Assembly: GCA_964478025.1 (NCBI GenBank)
Contig: CAYZGK010000003.1
Span: 49,912-113,911, forward strand
Reading direction: 5' to 3'
Length of the DNA stretch: 64,000 bases
From: UBA3700 sp964478025
GTDB lineage: Bacteria > Bacillota > Clostridia > Christensenellales > UBA3700
Every line of letters begins with the position of its first letter. The stretch's first letter is position 1. Both the position numbers and the translations under genes were made by a program. The notes beneath the pieces were generated by a model that was not told the DNA's origin, did not search any database, and saw only the letters and a program-made list of their open reading frames with translations. Below, in pieces: positions 33,899-41,895 of this stretch.

Positions 33899-35122
33899 TT
33901 ATAATAAACTTTTTGCCATTGTATATGCTGTAGATAAAGCAAGTTGAATATTAAAGCCACCCGTTAGCGCATCAATATCTAAAACTTCTCCAATAAAGTA
34001 TAATCCTTTAACTATTTTAGATTGCATATCCTTTGGATTTATATCCTTAACATCAACGCCACCACTTGTTATTATGGCTCTATCAATTTTATCCATATCA
34101 TCTATTATAAAATTCAACCCTTTTAGAGTTTTAATTAAAGTTTCTCTATTTAACTTTGTTATAGAATTACCCTTTATATTTGCTTGAATATTAGCCTGTT
34201 TTAAAATGTAAGGTATAAGCGATGATGGCATATAATCTTGCAAAATATTTTTAATATCTTGATTATGTTTTAAAGACAAATCTTTAACAAGCCTATTATT
34301 TAGTGTTTCCTCATCAAGTGCTGGTTTTAAATCTATAGATAGTACAATTTTCTTTGTAAATTTTTTATTTACATAATATTTATTTATTTTTGATGAAAGT
34401 GACAAAATAATCGGACCTGAAACCCCCTCGTGAGTGAATAACATTTCTCCAAACTCACTTTCTTCTAAAGCACCATCTACTAAAATATTTGCCTCTACAT
34501 TCTTTAAAGATAGTCCAGCAAGAGCTGTAACTCCTTTACATAAAAGAGCGCTAAGACCTGGCTTTGTTTCAACAATCTTATGTCCAAATTTTTTAGCAAA
34601 ATTATATCCATCTCCACTAGAGCCTGTAAGTGGATACGACACCCCACCTGTTGCGATAACAACTATATCTGAAACAATTTCTTGAGTATTAGTTTTTACT
34701 ATAAATTTATCATTATTTCTAGATATAGATAAAACTTTTGTGTTTAGCTTTATATCTACATTATTTTTATTTAAAAATTTTTCAAAAACTTTGATTATAT
34801 CTGAAGATTTATCAGAAACAGGAAATACTCTATTTCCCCTTTCTGTTTTTAACTCACAGCCATAAGATTCTATAAAATTCATTGTATCTTGAGGTGAAAA
34901 CTTAGAAAGTGCGCCAAATACAAACTTAGGATTTGTAACAATGTTATTTATTAATTCTTCTCTACTTGAGTTATTAGTAACATTGCATCTACCTTTACCA
35001 GTAATAAAAAGTTTTTTCCCTAATTTTTCATTCTTATCTACTAGCGTTACATCGTGTTTTTCAGCAAGAATTCCTGCTGCGAACATTCCACTTGGTCCTG
35101 CTCCTATTACTACACATTTCAT
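33899..35122 (-). CDS. HI0933/YhiN-family FAD-dependent oxidoreductase
   Basis: A 407-residue flavoprotein. It has the N-terminal dinucleotide motif GAGPSGMFAAGILA (~7-20), GKGRCNVTN, VVIATGGVSYPLTGSSGDGYNFAKKFGH and the C-terminal GLYFIGEVLDIDALTGGFNIQLALSTAY. The family is widespread and its substrate is not established. Its start overlaps the surE stop by four bases. Confidence 0.9.
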   Translation of the reverse strand: MKCVVIGAGPSGMFAAGILAEKHDVTLVDKNEKLGKKLFITGKGRCNVTNNSSREELINNIVTNPKFVFGALSKFSPQDTMNFIESYGCELKTERGNRVFPVSDKSSDIIKVFEKFLNKNNVDIKLNTKVLSISRNNDKFIVKTNTQEIVSDIVVIATGGVSYPLTGSSGDGYNFAKKFGHKIVETKPGLSALLCKGVTALAGLSLKNVEANILVDGALEESEFGEMLFTHEGVSGPIILSLSSKINKYYVNKKFTKKIVLSIDLKPALDEETLNNRLVKDLSLKHNQDIKNILQDYMPSSLIPYILKQANIQANIKGNSITKLNRETLIKTLKGLNFIIDDMDKIDRAIITSGGVDVKDINPKDMQSKIVKGLYFIGEVLDIDALTGGFNIQLALSTAYTMAKSLL

Positions 35123-35868
35123 AACTCTATTTTTTCATCCTTATATTTTTCATAAGATAACTTATCGTTATAGTCAATTTTTACAAAAGATATAGTTATA
35201 TAATTATCCTTTATAACCTCAACATCATCGCTCTTACTTTTAACCATACCCTCAACTGGTTCTCCCATTATATGATATCCTTTGTTTTCCTCATAAACAT
35301 AGTAGTCATCATATCTTATATCACCAATTCTAGCGATTTTTACGCCTTTTAAATCCTCTTTTAAGCCTGGTATGTTAATAGATAAAGATATATGATTTTT
35401 TTCATCAATCATTTTGCATAATTTATCTAAGTTCTTATATACAAATTCAGCTGAATATGAATAATCTTTAAGTTGATATCTTTGAGATACGGCAATAGAT
35501 TTAATTTTACTAATTCCACCCTCAATTGAAGCGTTCACTGTGCCTGAGTATAGAATATCTGTTCCTATATTGTAGCCAGCATTAATTCCTGAGATTACTA
35601 AATCTATATTTATTCCCTTTAATATTATTTGAAGTCCAAATTTTGTACAATCTGATGGCGTTCCATTTAAAACGTAAGACTCAACGCCTTCAATTATATC
35701 TAACTTTTCATAATTTAAATATCCATAAAAAGTTATACTATGAGAAGTTCCAGACATTTGACGCTCGGGAGCTATTACATAAACTTTATGATCTTTTTTT
35801 AATACATTAGCAAGAGCTTGTATTCCTGGTGCATATATTCCATCATCATTTACAAGTAAAATATTCAT
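35119..35868 (-). CDS. surE: 5'/3'-nucleotidase SurE
   Basis: A 249-residue metal-dependent nucleotidase/phosphatase. The family signature is complete: NILLVNDDGIYAPGI (metal aspartates ~8-9), APERQMSGTSHSIT (Ser metal ligand), VLNGTPSDC and SGINAGYNIGTDILYSGTVNAS. It removes phosphate from nucleoside monophosphates. It follows the YhhN gene with no gap, so yhhN-surE-flavoprotein form one unit. Confidence 0.95.
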   Translation of the reverse strand: MNILLVNDDGIYAPGIQALANVLKKDHKVYVIAPERQMSGTSHSITFYGYLNYEKLDIIEGVESYVLNGTPSDCTKFGLQIILKGINIDLVISGINAGYNIGTDILYSGTVNASIEGGISKIKSIAVSQRYQLKDYSYSAEFVYKNLDKLCKMIDEKNHISLSINIPGLKEDLKGVKIARIGDIRYDDYYVYEENKGYHIMGEPVEGMVKSKSDDVEVIKDNYITISFVKIDYNDKLSYEKYKDEKIEL

Positions 35869-36552
35869 TTAAAACCCCACTTGGGATAATGCTACTAAAA
35901 ATATCCCTACAAAATATAAAAAAGTATTTAATCTATGAACTGCCTTATAATGATTAACAGAATAAGTATATGAGCATAATACAAAGTCTGAAGCCATAAA
36001 TAAAGCTGAGCCTATTCCTAGCATAATACACCAAGGAATATCTGTTATAAAGTACATTGTAAGGCCCACGCATCCATGAAGCGATACAAGACCTAAATAT
36101 GCAAAAGTTTCTAATCTTGTCTTAAGTCCACTAATTTCAAATCTTGAAGTTAGTTTTTCAAGTAGCATATATCCGCCTAAAACACCAGCCCAAATTAGTA
36201 AGAACCACCAATATTCACTAAATTTATGATTCATACTATCTAGTAGCAATATTTCATAAACAAATAATAAAAGATTTCCTATTGTAAATATTCCAGCGCC
36301 TATTTTAAAGTTTATCATGAGCACTACATCGCCAACAAAGGTAAAGAATAATGCAATTAATAATACAACTTCAAATGAGGCGAAATTTCTACCATTTTGA
36401 ACAAATCCTACAATTGCTATAGCAACATATAGTCCAGCTAAAATAATCTTGTTAGCTGCCCTATAATAATTTCTGCCTAATCCTGATGTATATAGGTACA
36501 ACAAAAAGGCGATGGCATATAAAATAACTAGTACAATAATTGGAGTTGTCAT
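35869..36552 (-). CDS. YhhN/TMEM86-family membrane protein
   Basis: A 227-residue protein with about eight hydrophobic helices. Motifs of the YhhN (lysoplasmalogenase-like) family are visible: LFFTFVGDVVLM, GSALFMASDFVL and RLNTFLYFVGIFLVALSQ, with acidic residues that are conserved in the family. Animal relatives cleave lysoplasmalogens; the bacterial activity here is not proven. The start is set at 36552 because a promoter TTGAAA-17-TATAAT ends seven bases before it; a longer frame would read through the promoter. Confidence 0.8.
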   Translation of the reverse strand: MTTPIIVLVILYAIAFLLYLYTSGLGRNYYRAANKIILAGLYVAIAIVGFVQNGRNFASFEVVLLIALFFTFVGDVVLMINFKIGAGIFTIGNLLLFVYEILLLDSMNHKFSEYWWFLLIWAGVLGGYMLLEKLTSRFEISGLKTRLETFAYLGLVSLHGCVGLTMYFITDIPWCIMLGIGSALFMASDFVLCSYTYSVNHYKAVHRLNTFLYFVGIFLVALSQVGF

Positions 36553-36559
36553 CTTGTAT

Positions 36560-36588
36560 ATTATATATAAATATATATTTCTTTTCAA
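36560..36588 (-). promoter_or_regulatory. Promoter of yhhN-surE-flavoprotein, leaderless
   Basis: -35 TTGAAA (36583-36588), a 17-base spacer, -10 TATAAT (36560-36565), then seven bases to the ATG. Normal initiation would fall at the start codon itself; no Shine-Dalgarno is present. Confidence 0.7.
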
Positions 36589-36620
36589 ATAAAAAGGGAC
36601 CAAGATTTTTCTTGATCCCT
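36588..36620 (-). terminator. Terminator after the 36.6 kb gene
   Basis: On the minus strand AGGGATCAAGA, loop AAAA, TCTTGGTCCCT (one G-T wobble), then TTTTTATTT. It isolates the beta-helix protein gene from the yhhN promoter, which begins within the T-run. Confidence 0.85.
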
Positions 36621-36641
36621 AATATTAAGCCTTAATTTTTA

Positions 36642-38225
36642 TTAGTCAGCAACGCTAAATCCCATAGAAGATAAATGTGAATCATTTAATAGATTATCAT
36701 CTGGTTCAATTTCACATGGAGAATTTACATAACCATATAATTCATTAGCATGTAATGCTACTTTAGCAATTCCTGGCACTGGGAATTCTCTTTGTTCATA
36801 TTCAGTTGGCAAACCTTTTGCGGTAAGGGCGTGTGATTTACAACTTCCTGAACAAATAAGAACAATTCCTACGTGGATATATTTTTGATCATTATACATA
36901 TAAGCATAATCTGCATAATCATCTGAGTTTACCATATCTTGAATAACTGGATTAACAGTTGAAGCCAATGTTTCTGTTTCTGGCATAATTGAACAGTCAT
37001 TTGTTGACTTCCAGTTATAGATATTTAAAAATCCTTCAACATTTAATGTTGGGAAGTTATCTTTAGTTGTTCCAGATGTATAACCCCAGAATAAGATACC
37101 TGAAACCTTTGCCTCACCGATTAAATTGTTTTTCAAATTTAATTCTGATTTTAAAATATTTCTTGTTTCAGATGAAATACAAGCATCACCTGCATTTCTT
37201 ATAATAGAATCTTCAATATTTGCAGCTCCTGCACTTACATACACACATCTATTAGCATTTTCTAAAAGACAATGTTTAATAGTAACTGAAGCTGGTGTCT
37301 CTTCATTTTCAGAGTATACTGCAATTAACATACCCTTCTTTTGTAATTCTTTATCAAGGGCAAGCTCTGTACCATCTTCAATATTACTTCCAGTTACGTG
37401 TAAATCTTGAATTAAAACATTTTCTGTTGCTACATATAGAACAATATTAAAGCAGGATTGAGTATCTTTATAATAGTTGAAGTTTGTTGCATCTAAAGTA
37501 TGATTATTACCGTAAAGTGCACTTGTAACATTAATTCTTTCACACTTAGTCTCTCCGCCACCAGTTAATGCTAAATCTTTTTGTAAAACAATACCTTTCT
37601 TATTTGTTGAAGCTAAATAAAGTTCATCCTCTGTTGTAACGTTAACACCATTAACGAAAACAAATGTAACAGTCTTTCCATCAACAGTACCCGTAACTTC
37701 ACCAGTTGAAGCAACTTTTACTTTATTTCCAGAAAGTGTAGCAACGCTTGAATCATCTAATGTTATAGAATCAGCACCTAATATACTTGCTAAATTAAAT
37801 GTATTTGTCTCAGATTCTAAATTATATGCAGCATTTCCCACATAAATTTTATTATCTACAGCCTCTAAGTCGATAGCTTTAAAACCAACGTATGTAACTT
37901 GCTCTTCTGATTTAAAAATAAATTTATGTAATAAGAAATAATCTGCTGCAAAAAAACCTGCAACTAAAACAACAACAAGAACAGCAGCAACAATTCCTAT
38001 AATCATGCCAGCTTTACTTTTCTTTTTTTGTTTTGGTTGTTTTTTAGACTTTTTAGATTTCTTTGATGAAACATATACGTCTTCATCTTCATCGTATTCA
38101 TCTTCATCGGCAAAATCGTCCTCATTTTCAACGAATTCGTCTTCTAAGACTAGATCATCAATGTCTATTTCATCATCATCGATTTCGATATCTTCGATCT
38201 CGTCTTCATCTTTTCTTTTTTTCAT
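36642..38225 (-). CDS. Single-pass membrane protein with acidic head and beta-helix-like ectodomain
   Basis: A 527-residue protein of unknown function. Residues 1-52 are mostly Asp/Glu, 53-72 are Lys-rich (SKKSKKSKKQPKQKKKSK), 73-97 form one membrane helix, and ~105-527 lie outside. The ectodomain has a short Ig-like region (~150-195) and then a series of beta-strand units (IQDLHVTGSNI, SVTIKHCLLENANRCVYV, ANIEDSIIRNAGDACI, LNLKNNLIGEAKVSGILF) typical of right-handed parallel beta-helices, often carbohydrate-binding. GAGGAGAAAATT precedes the ATG. Confidence 0.65.
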   Translation of the reverse strand: MKKRKDEDEIEDIEIDDDEIDIDDLVLEDEFVENEDDFADEDEYDEDEDVYVSSKKSKKSKKQPKQKKKSKAGMIIGIVAAVLVVVLVAGFFAADYFLLHKFIFKSEEQVTYVGFKAIDLEAVDNKIYVGNAAYNLESETNTFNLASILGADSITLDDSSVATLSGNKVKVASTGEVTGTVDGKTVTFVFVNGVNVTTEDELYLASTNKKGIVLQKDLALTGGGETKCERINVTSALYGNNHTLDATNFNYYKDTQSCFNIVLYVATENVLIQDLHVTGSNIEDGTELALDKELQKKGMLIAVYSENEETPASVTIKHCLLENANRCVYVSAGAANIEDSIIRNAGDACISSETRNILKSELNLKNNLIGEAKVSGILFWGYTSGTTKDNFPTLNVEGFLNIYNWKSTNDCSIMPETETLASTVNPVIQDMVNSDDYADYAYMYNDQKYIHVGIVLICSGSCKSHALTAKGLPTEYEQREFPVPGIAKVALHANELYGYVNSPCEIEPDDNLLNDSHLSSMGFSVAD

Positions 38226-38341
38226 AATTTTCTCCTCTATATAACCATTAAATTGGCGATATTTTTAAATAAAGCCTTTTTCATATTATATAATATAAAT
38301 TAAAATAAACTAAAACTTTTTTGATTTTTGTAAAAAGTATA

Positions 38342-38370
38342 TAAAAAAATAAGGCTATATAGCCTTATTT
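38342..38370 (-). terminator. Terminator of the decarboxylase operon
   Basis: AAATAAGGCTAT/ATAGCCTTATTT is a near-perfect palindrome of 24 bases followed on the minus strand by T-runs, about 30 bases after the oadA stop. Confidence 0.85.
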
Positions 38371-38400
38371 TTGGTTTTTATATTTGTTTAAATTTATTTA

Positions 38401-39801
38401 TTAAACTGGTTGAATTCCCTTCATTGTATCACCAAATTCTCTATCAATTTTTATATTGTTAGCTTGACGATACTTAAAGTAATTCATAGCAACTTGTGGG
38501 AATAATGCATAAGATAGAACGTCTTCATCTTGTTGAATAAATTCTTTGCATTCTTCTCTGAACTTTTCAAGTTCTGGCTTTAATAAATCAGCTGGTCTAC
38601 ATGTGATTATATCTGGATTTTCTCCAAGAGCCTTCTTTACAACTTCAGGATTTGTAGCAGCTGGTAATTGACCATACTCGCCTCTTAAAACGCCCTTAGT
38701 TTCAGCTGTAATCATCTTGTATCTTTCACCCATAATTACATTAAATACAGCTTGTGTTCCTACGATTTGTGATGTAGGAGTTACAAGTGGTGGATATCCT
38801 AAATCTTTTCTAACTGCTGGAACTTCAGCAAGAGCTTGATCAAATTTATCTAAAGCGTTCATCTTCTTTAATTGTCCAACAAGGTTAGAAAGCATACCGC
38901 CTGGAACTTGGTAAATTAAAGCTTTAACATCTGTAGCTAAAGACTTATCTGTTAACCAGCCATCTTTCTTTAATCTTTCAGCAACACCCTTAAAGTATTC
39001 TGTACATTCATTTAATTTATTTAAATCAAGACCAGTATCATATTGAGTTCCTTGTAATGCAGCTACCATAGACTCTGTTGCTGGTTGAGATGTACCATTT
39101 GCAAGTGGAGATAAAGCAGTATCAATGATATCTACTCCAGCTTCAATTGCTTTAAGGTATGTTAAGTTACCTGTACCAGCTGTTTGGTGAGTATGTAAAT
39201 GAACCATTGTTTCTGGCTTTAATACGGCCTTTAATTCTTTAACTAAATCATAAGCATTATATGGAAGTAAAATTCCTGCCATATCCTTAATACAAATGAT
39301 ATCAGCGCCCATATCCTCTAACTTTTTAGCTAAGTTTACAAAGTATTCATTTGTATGAACTGGAGATGTTGTATATGAGAAAGCAGCTTCACAAATACCA
39401 CCATATTTCTTACATGACTTCATAGCTGATTCCATATTTCTTGGATCATTTAAAGCATCGAAAATACGAATAATATCTATACCATTTTGAATAGCCTTTT
39501 TAACGAATTCATCAACAACGTCATCAGCATAGTGCTTATAACCTAAAAGGTTTTGAGCACGAAGTAACATTTGTAACTTTGTATTTGGCATAGCCTTTCT
39601 TAATTTTCTTAATCTATCCCATGGGTCTTCATTTAAGAATCTTAAGCAAGCATCGAAAGTAGCACCACCCCAACATTCAATTGAGTAGTAGCCAATTTTA
39701 TCTAATTTGTCTGCGATTGGCAACATTTCATCAATACGCATTCTTGTAGCGGCTTGAGATTGATGTGCATCACGTAATATTGTTTCTGTAATTTTAACCA
39801 T
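38401..39801 (-). CDS. oadA: Oxaloacetate decarboxylase / pyruvate carboxyltransferase alpha subunit, without biotin domain
   Basis: A 466-residue carboxyltransferase. The HMGL-like TIM barrel (~1-270) has the metal site Asp in ETILRDAHQS and the HLHTHQT histidines, plus ECWGGATFD and LLRAQNLLGY; a PYC_OADA domain (~290-460) follows. It moves carboxylate between biotin and pyruvate/oxaloacetate. The C-terminal biotinyl domain of classical OadA is absent and is supplied by the separate carrier at 41061. This two-part layout also matches the 5S subunit of propionibacterial transcarboxylase. Last gene of a five-gene operon, 15 bases after oadB. Confidence 0.93.
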   Translation of the reverse strand: MVKITETILRDAHQSQAATRMRIDEMLPIADKLDKIGYYSIECWGGATFDACLRFLNEDPWDRLRKLRKAMPNTKLQMLLRAQNLLGYKHYADDVVDEFVKKAIQNGIDIIRIFDALNDPRNMESAMKSCKKYGGICEAAFSYTTSPVHTNEYFVNLAKKLEDMGADIICIKDMAGILLPYNAYDLVKELKAVLKPETMVHLHTHQTAGTGNLTYLKAIEAGVDIIDTALSPLANGTSQPATESMVAALQGTQYDTGLDLNKLNECTEYFKGVAERLKKDGWLTDKSLATDVKALIYQVPGGMLSNLVGQLKKMNALDKFDQALAEVPAVRKDLGYPPLVTPTSQIVGTQAVFNVIMGERYKMITAETKGVLRGEYGQLPAATNPEVVKKALGENPDIITCRPADLLKPELEKFREECKEFIQQDEDVLSYALFPQVAMNYFKYRQANNIKIDREFGDTMKGIQPV

Positions 39802-39816
39802 TTTATACCTCTATTA

Positions 39817-41046
39817 TTATGCAAGAACTGCAAGTAAAACACCGGCAGCAACTGCAGATCCAATAACACCTGCTACGTTTGGTCCCATAGCATGCATTAA
39901 TAAGTAATTGTTCTTATTTTCTTCTTGTCCAACATTGTGAGCAATTCTAGCAGCCATAGGAACGGCTGAAACACCTGCAGCACCAATGATAGGATTTACT
40001 TTTCCTTTTGTTAGGACATACATTAACTTTCCGATTAATACACCACCTGCAGTACCGAAACTGAAAGCAACTACACCGATAATTAAAATTAACAATGTTT
40101 GTGTAGATAAGAATACATCAGCAGTAGCTTTTGTTCCTACAAGTACACCAAGTAAGATTGTAATAATATTAATTAATTCGTTCTTTGCTGTATTTTCAAG
40201 TCTTGGAACAACACCTGATTCTTTCATTAAGTTTCCTAGCATTAACATACCAAGTAGTGGTATAGCTGATGGAAGTAATACACCAACAATTAAAGTAACA
40301 GCAATTGGGAATACAACTTTTTCTGTCTTAGAAACAGTTCTTAATTGTTCCATAACTACTAATCTTTCTTTTCTTGTTGTAAGTAACTTAATGATTGGTG
40401 GTTGAATAACCTTAATCAAAGCCATATATGAATATGCGGCAACGGCTATAGCTGGAAGCAAATGAGACGCAAGCTTTGTTGTTACATAAATAGCTGTAGG
40501 ACCATCTGCACCACCGATAATACCGATAGCAGCACTTTCTTCTGCTGTAAAGCCTATATTTAACGCAACAATAAATGTAACGAAAATACCAAGTTGTGCA
40601 GCAGCACCCATAATTAAACTCTTTGGATTTGCAATTAATGGTCCAAAGTCTGTCATAGCACCAATTCCTAGGAAAATTAATGGTGGATAGATAACCCATT
40701 CTACACCTTTATATAGATAGTAGAAAATACCTTCTGTTCCCTCTTGTAAAACCTTAGAGCCATGCTCGGTTATAAAATTACCAGCAGCATCTAGAACAGG
40801 TTCACCATATAATGCTTGATAAGCACCTGGGATATTAATGACAAACATACCAAAACCAATTGCAAGTAACAAGTTAGGTTCAAATTCTTTAGCTACAGCT
40901 AAGTAAATAAGCACGCAAGCAATTACAAGCATGATAAGATTTTGCCAAAGTGGTGTCAAACTTGTCATAAAACCTGTTGATTCCCATAATGCTTTTAGAG
41001 ACTCAGCTAAAGAAAATGATGGTAATGTTGTAAAAAAGCTAAGCAT
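39817..41046 (-). CDS. oadB: Sodium-pumping decarboxylase beta subunit (OadB/GcdB/MmdB family)
   Basis: A 409-residue membrane protein with about ten helices. It has the conserved re-entrant regions of the family: GIIGGADGPTAIYVTTKLA and, in the C-terminal half, NPIIGAAGVSAVPMAARIAHNVG. Decarboxylation of carboxybiotin on this subunit drives sodium out of the cell. It lies between the biotin carrier and the alpha subunit. The decarboxylated acid (oxaloacetate, malonyl- or methylmalonyl-CoA) cannot be read from this subunit. Confidence 0.94.
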   Translation of the reverse strand: MLSFFTTLPSFSLAESLKALWESTGFMTSLTPLWQNLIMLVIACVLIYLAVAKEFEPNLLLAIGFGMFVINIPGAYQALYGEPVLDAAGNFITEHGSKVLQEGTEGIFYYLYKGVEWVIYPPLIFLGIGAMTDFGPLIANPKSLIMGAAAQLGIFVTFIVALNIGFTAEESAAIGIIGGADGPTAIYVTTKLASHLLPAIAVAAYSYMALIKVIQPPIIKLLTTRKERLVVMEQLRTVSKTEKVVFPIAVTLIVGVLLPSAIPLLGMLMLGNLMKESGVVPRLENTAKNELINIITILLGVLVGTKATADVFLSTQTLLILIIGVVAFSFGTAGGVLIGKLMYVLTKGKVNPIIGAAGVSAVPMAARIAHNVGQEENKNNYLLMHAMGPNVAGVIGSAVAAGVLLAVLA

Positions 41047-41060
41047 TATTAGCCTCCTTA

Positions 41061-41417
41061 TTAAGCGATTGTAGCAACTACTGTGCCTGAATCGATGTTA
41101 GCACCTTCTGATGTAGAATATGTAATAACACCTGACTTTGGAGCAGCAATAGGTGTATCCATCTTCATAGCCTCTAAGATAACAATTGTATCTCCTTCTT
41201 TAACTTGTGTTCCATTGCTAAAGCAAAGTTTCTTTACAAGTCCTGGCATTTGAACTTTAACTGGTTCTCCGTCTGTTACAACTGGAGCTTTAGCTACCTT
41301 AGCTACAGGAGCATCAACAACAGGTTGAGCTACAGGTGCAGATACTGAACCATCTACAATTTCTTCAACTTCAACGGCATAAGATTTACCATTTACATTA
41401 ACATTGAATTTACGCAT
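41061..41417 (-). CDS. Biotin carboxyl carrier protein of the decarboxylase
   Basis: A 118-residue protein: a short N-terminal beta segment, a flexible Ala/Pro/Val linker (~25-50, APVAQPVVDAPVAKVAKAP) and a C-terminal biotinyl domain with the attachment site EAMKMDTPI (Lys85) and matching MPGLVKKL and VKEGDTI turns. It carries carboxybiotin between the carboxyltransferases and the membrane pump, like GcdC or the 1.3S subunit of transcarboxylase. RBS TAGGAGAAAAT. Confidence 0.95.
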   Translation of the reverse strand: MRKFNVNVNGKSYAVEVEEIVDGSVSAPVAQPVVDAPVAKVAKAPVVTDGEPVKVQMPGLVKKLCFSNGTQVKEGDTIVILEAMKMDTPIAAPKSGVITYSTSEGANIDSGTVVATIA

Positions 41418-41441
41418 AATTATTTTCTCCTAAATTTTTAA

Positions 41442-41882
41442 CTATTTAATTTCTTTTATTGATCTAACTTTAAATTTAACGTTAGATTTGTAATTTGTAT
41501 TGCTATAGTATGCAACTAATGCTGCAGTAATAGCGGCTACAACTTCTTCATCTTCACTACTGGTTGCAATTTGTGGAACTTCTTTATCCTCAATAGGAAC
41601 AACTTTCTTCTTTTTACTCTTAAGTATTCCATTTAATTTATCTAAACCAACGAACATCCATCTTAATCCGTGTACAAATAAAATTAACAAATACAAAACA
41701 ATGAAAACTATTACAAGTCCCATAGCAGTAACTAGCAAACCTATAGTAATTCTTTCACCAACACTAGCTTCAGCAATACCAAGTTTATCTGGTGTACCAT
41801 AATTAAGCTCACATGCACCAAACATGCAAACCATTAAAACTATTAATGAAAGAATTATTGCAAGATACTTAAATTTCTTCAT
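41442..41882 (-). CDS. oadG: Decarboxylase gamma subunit (OadG-like), possibly a lipoprotein
   Basis: A 146-residue membrane protein. The first hydrophobic segment ends in MFGACELNYG, which resembles a lipobox; the second helix (~50-72, GLLVTAMGLVIVFIVLYLLILF) is the OadG signature (G(M)G.V..FL.LL). The C-terminal cytoplasmic part contains VAAITAALVAYY, a short motif typical of clostridial OadG/MmdD-like subunits. It assembles the complex. The start at 41882 follows GAGGTTAAAA; a TTG frame four codons longer overlaps that site. Confidence 0.85.
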   Translation of the reverse strand: MKKFKYLAIILSLIVLMVCMFGACELNYGTPDKLGIAEASVGERITIGLLVTAMGLVIVFIVLYLLILFVHGLRWMFVGLDKLNGILKSKKKKVVPIEDKEVPQIATSSEDEEVVAAITAALVAYYSNTNYKSNVKFKVRSIKEIK

Positions 41883-41895
41883 TTTTAACCTCAAA

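Noticed and set aside
36553..36603. 17-codon extension of the YhhN gene
   Set aside because: It includes the -35 and -10 elements and part of a terminator; the family begins at the inner Met.
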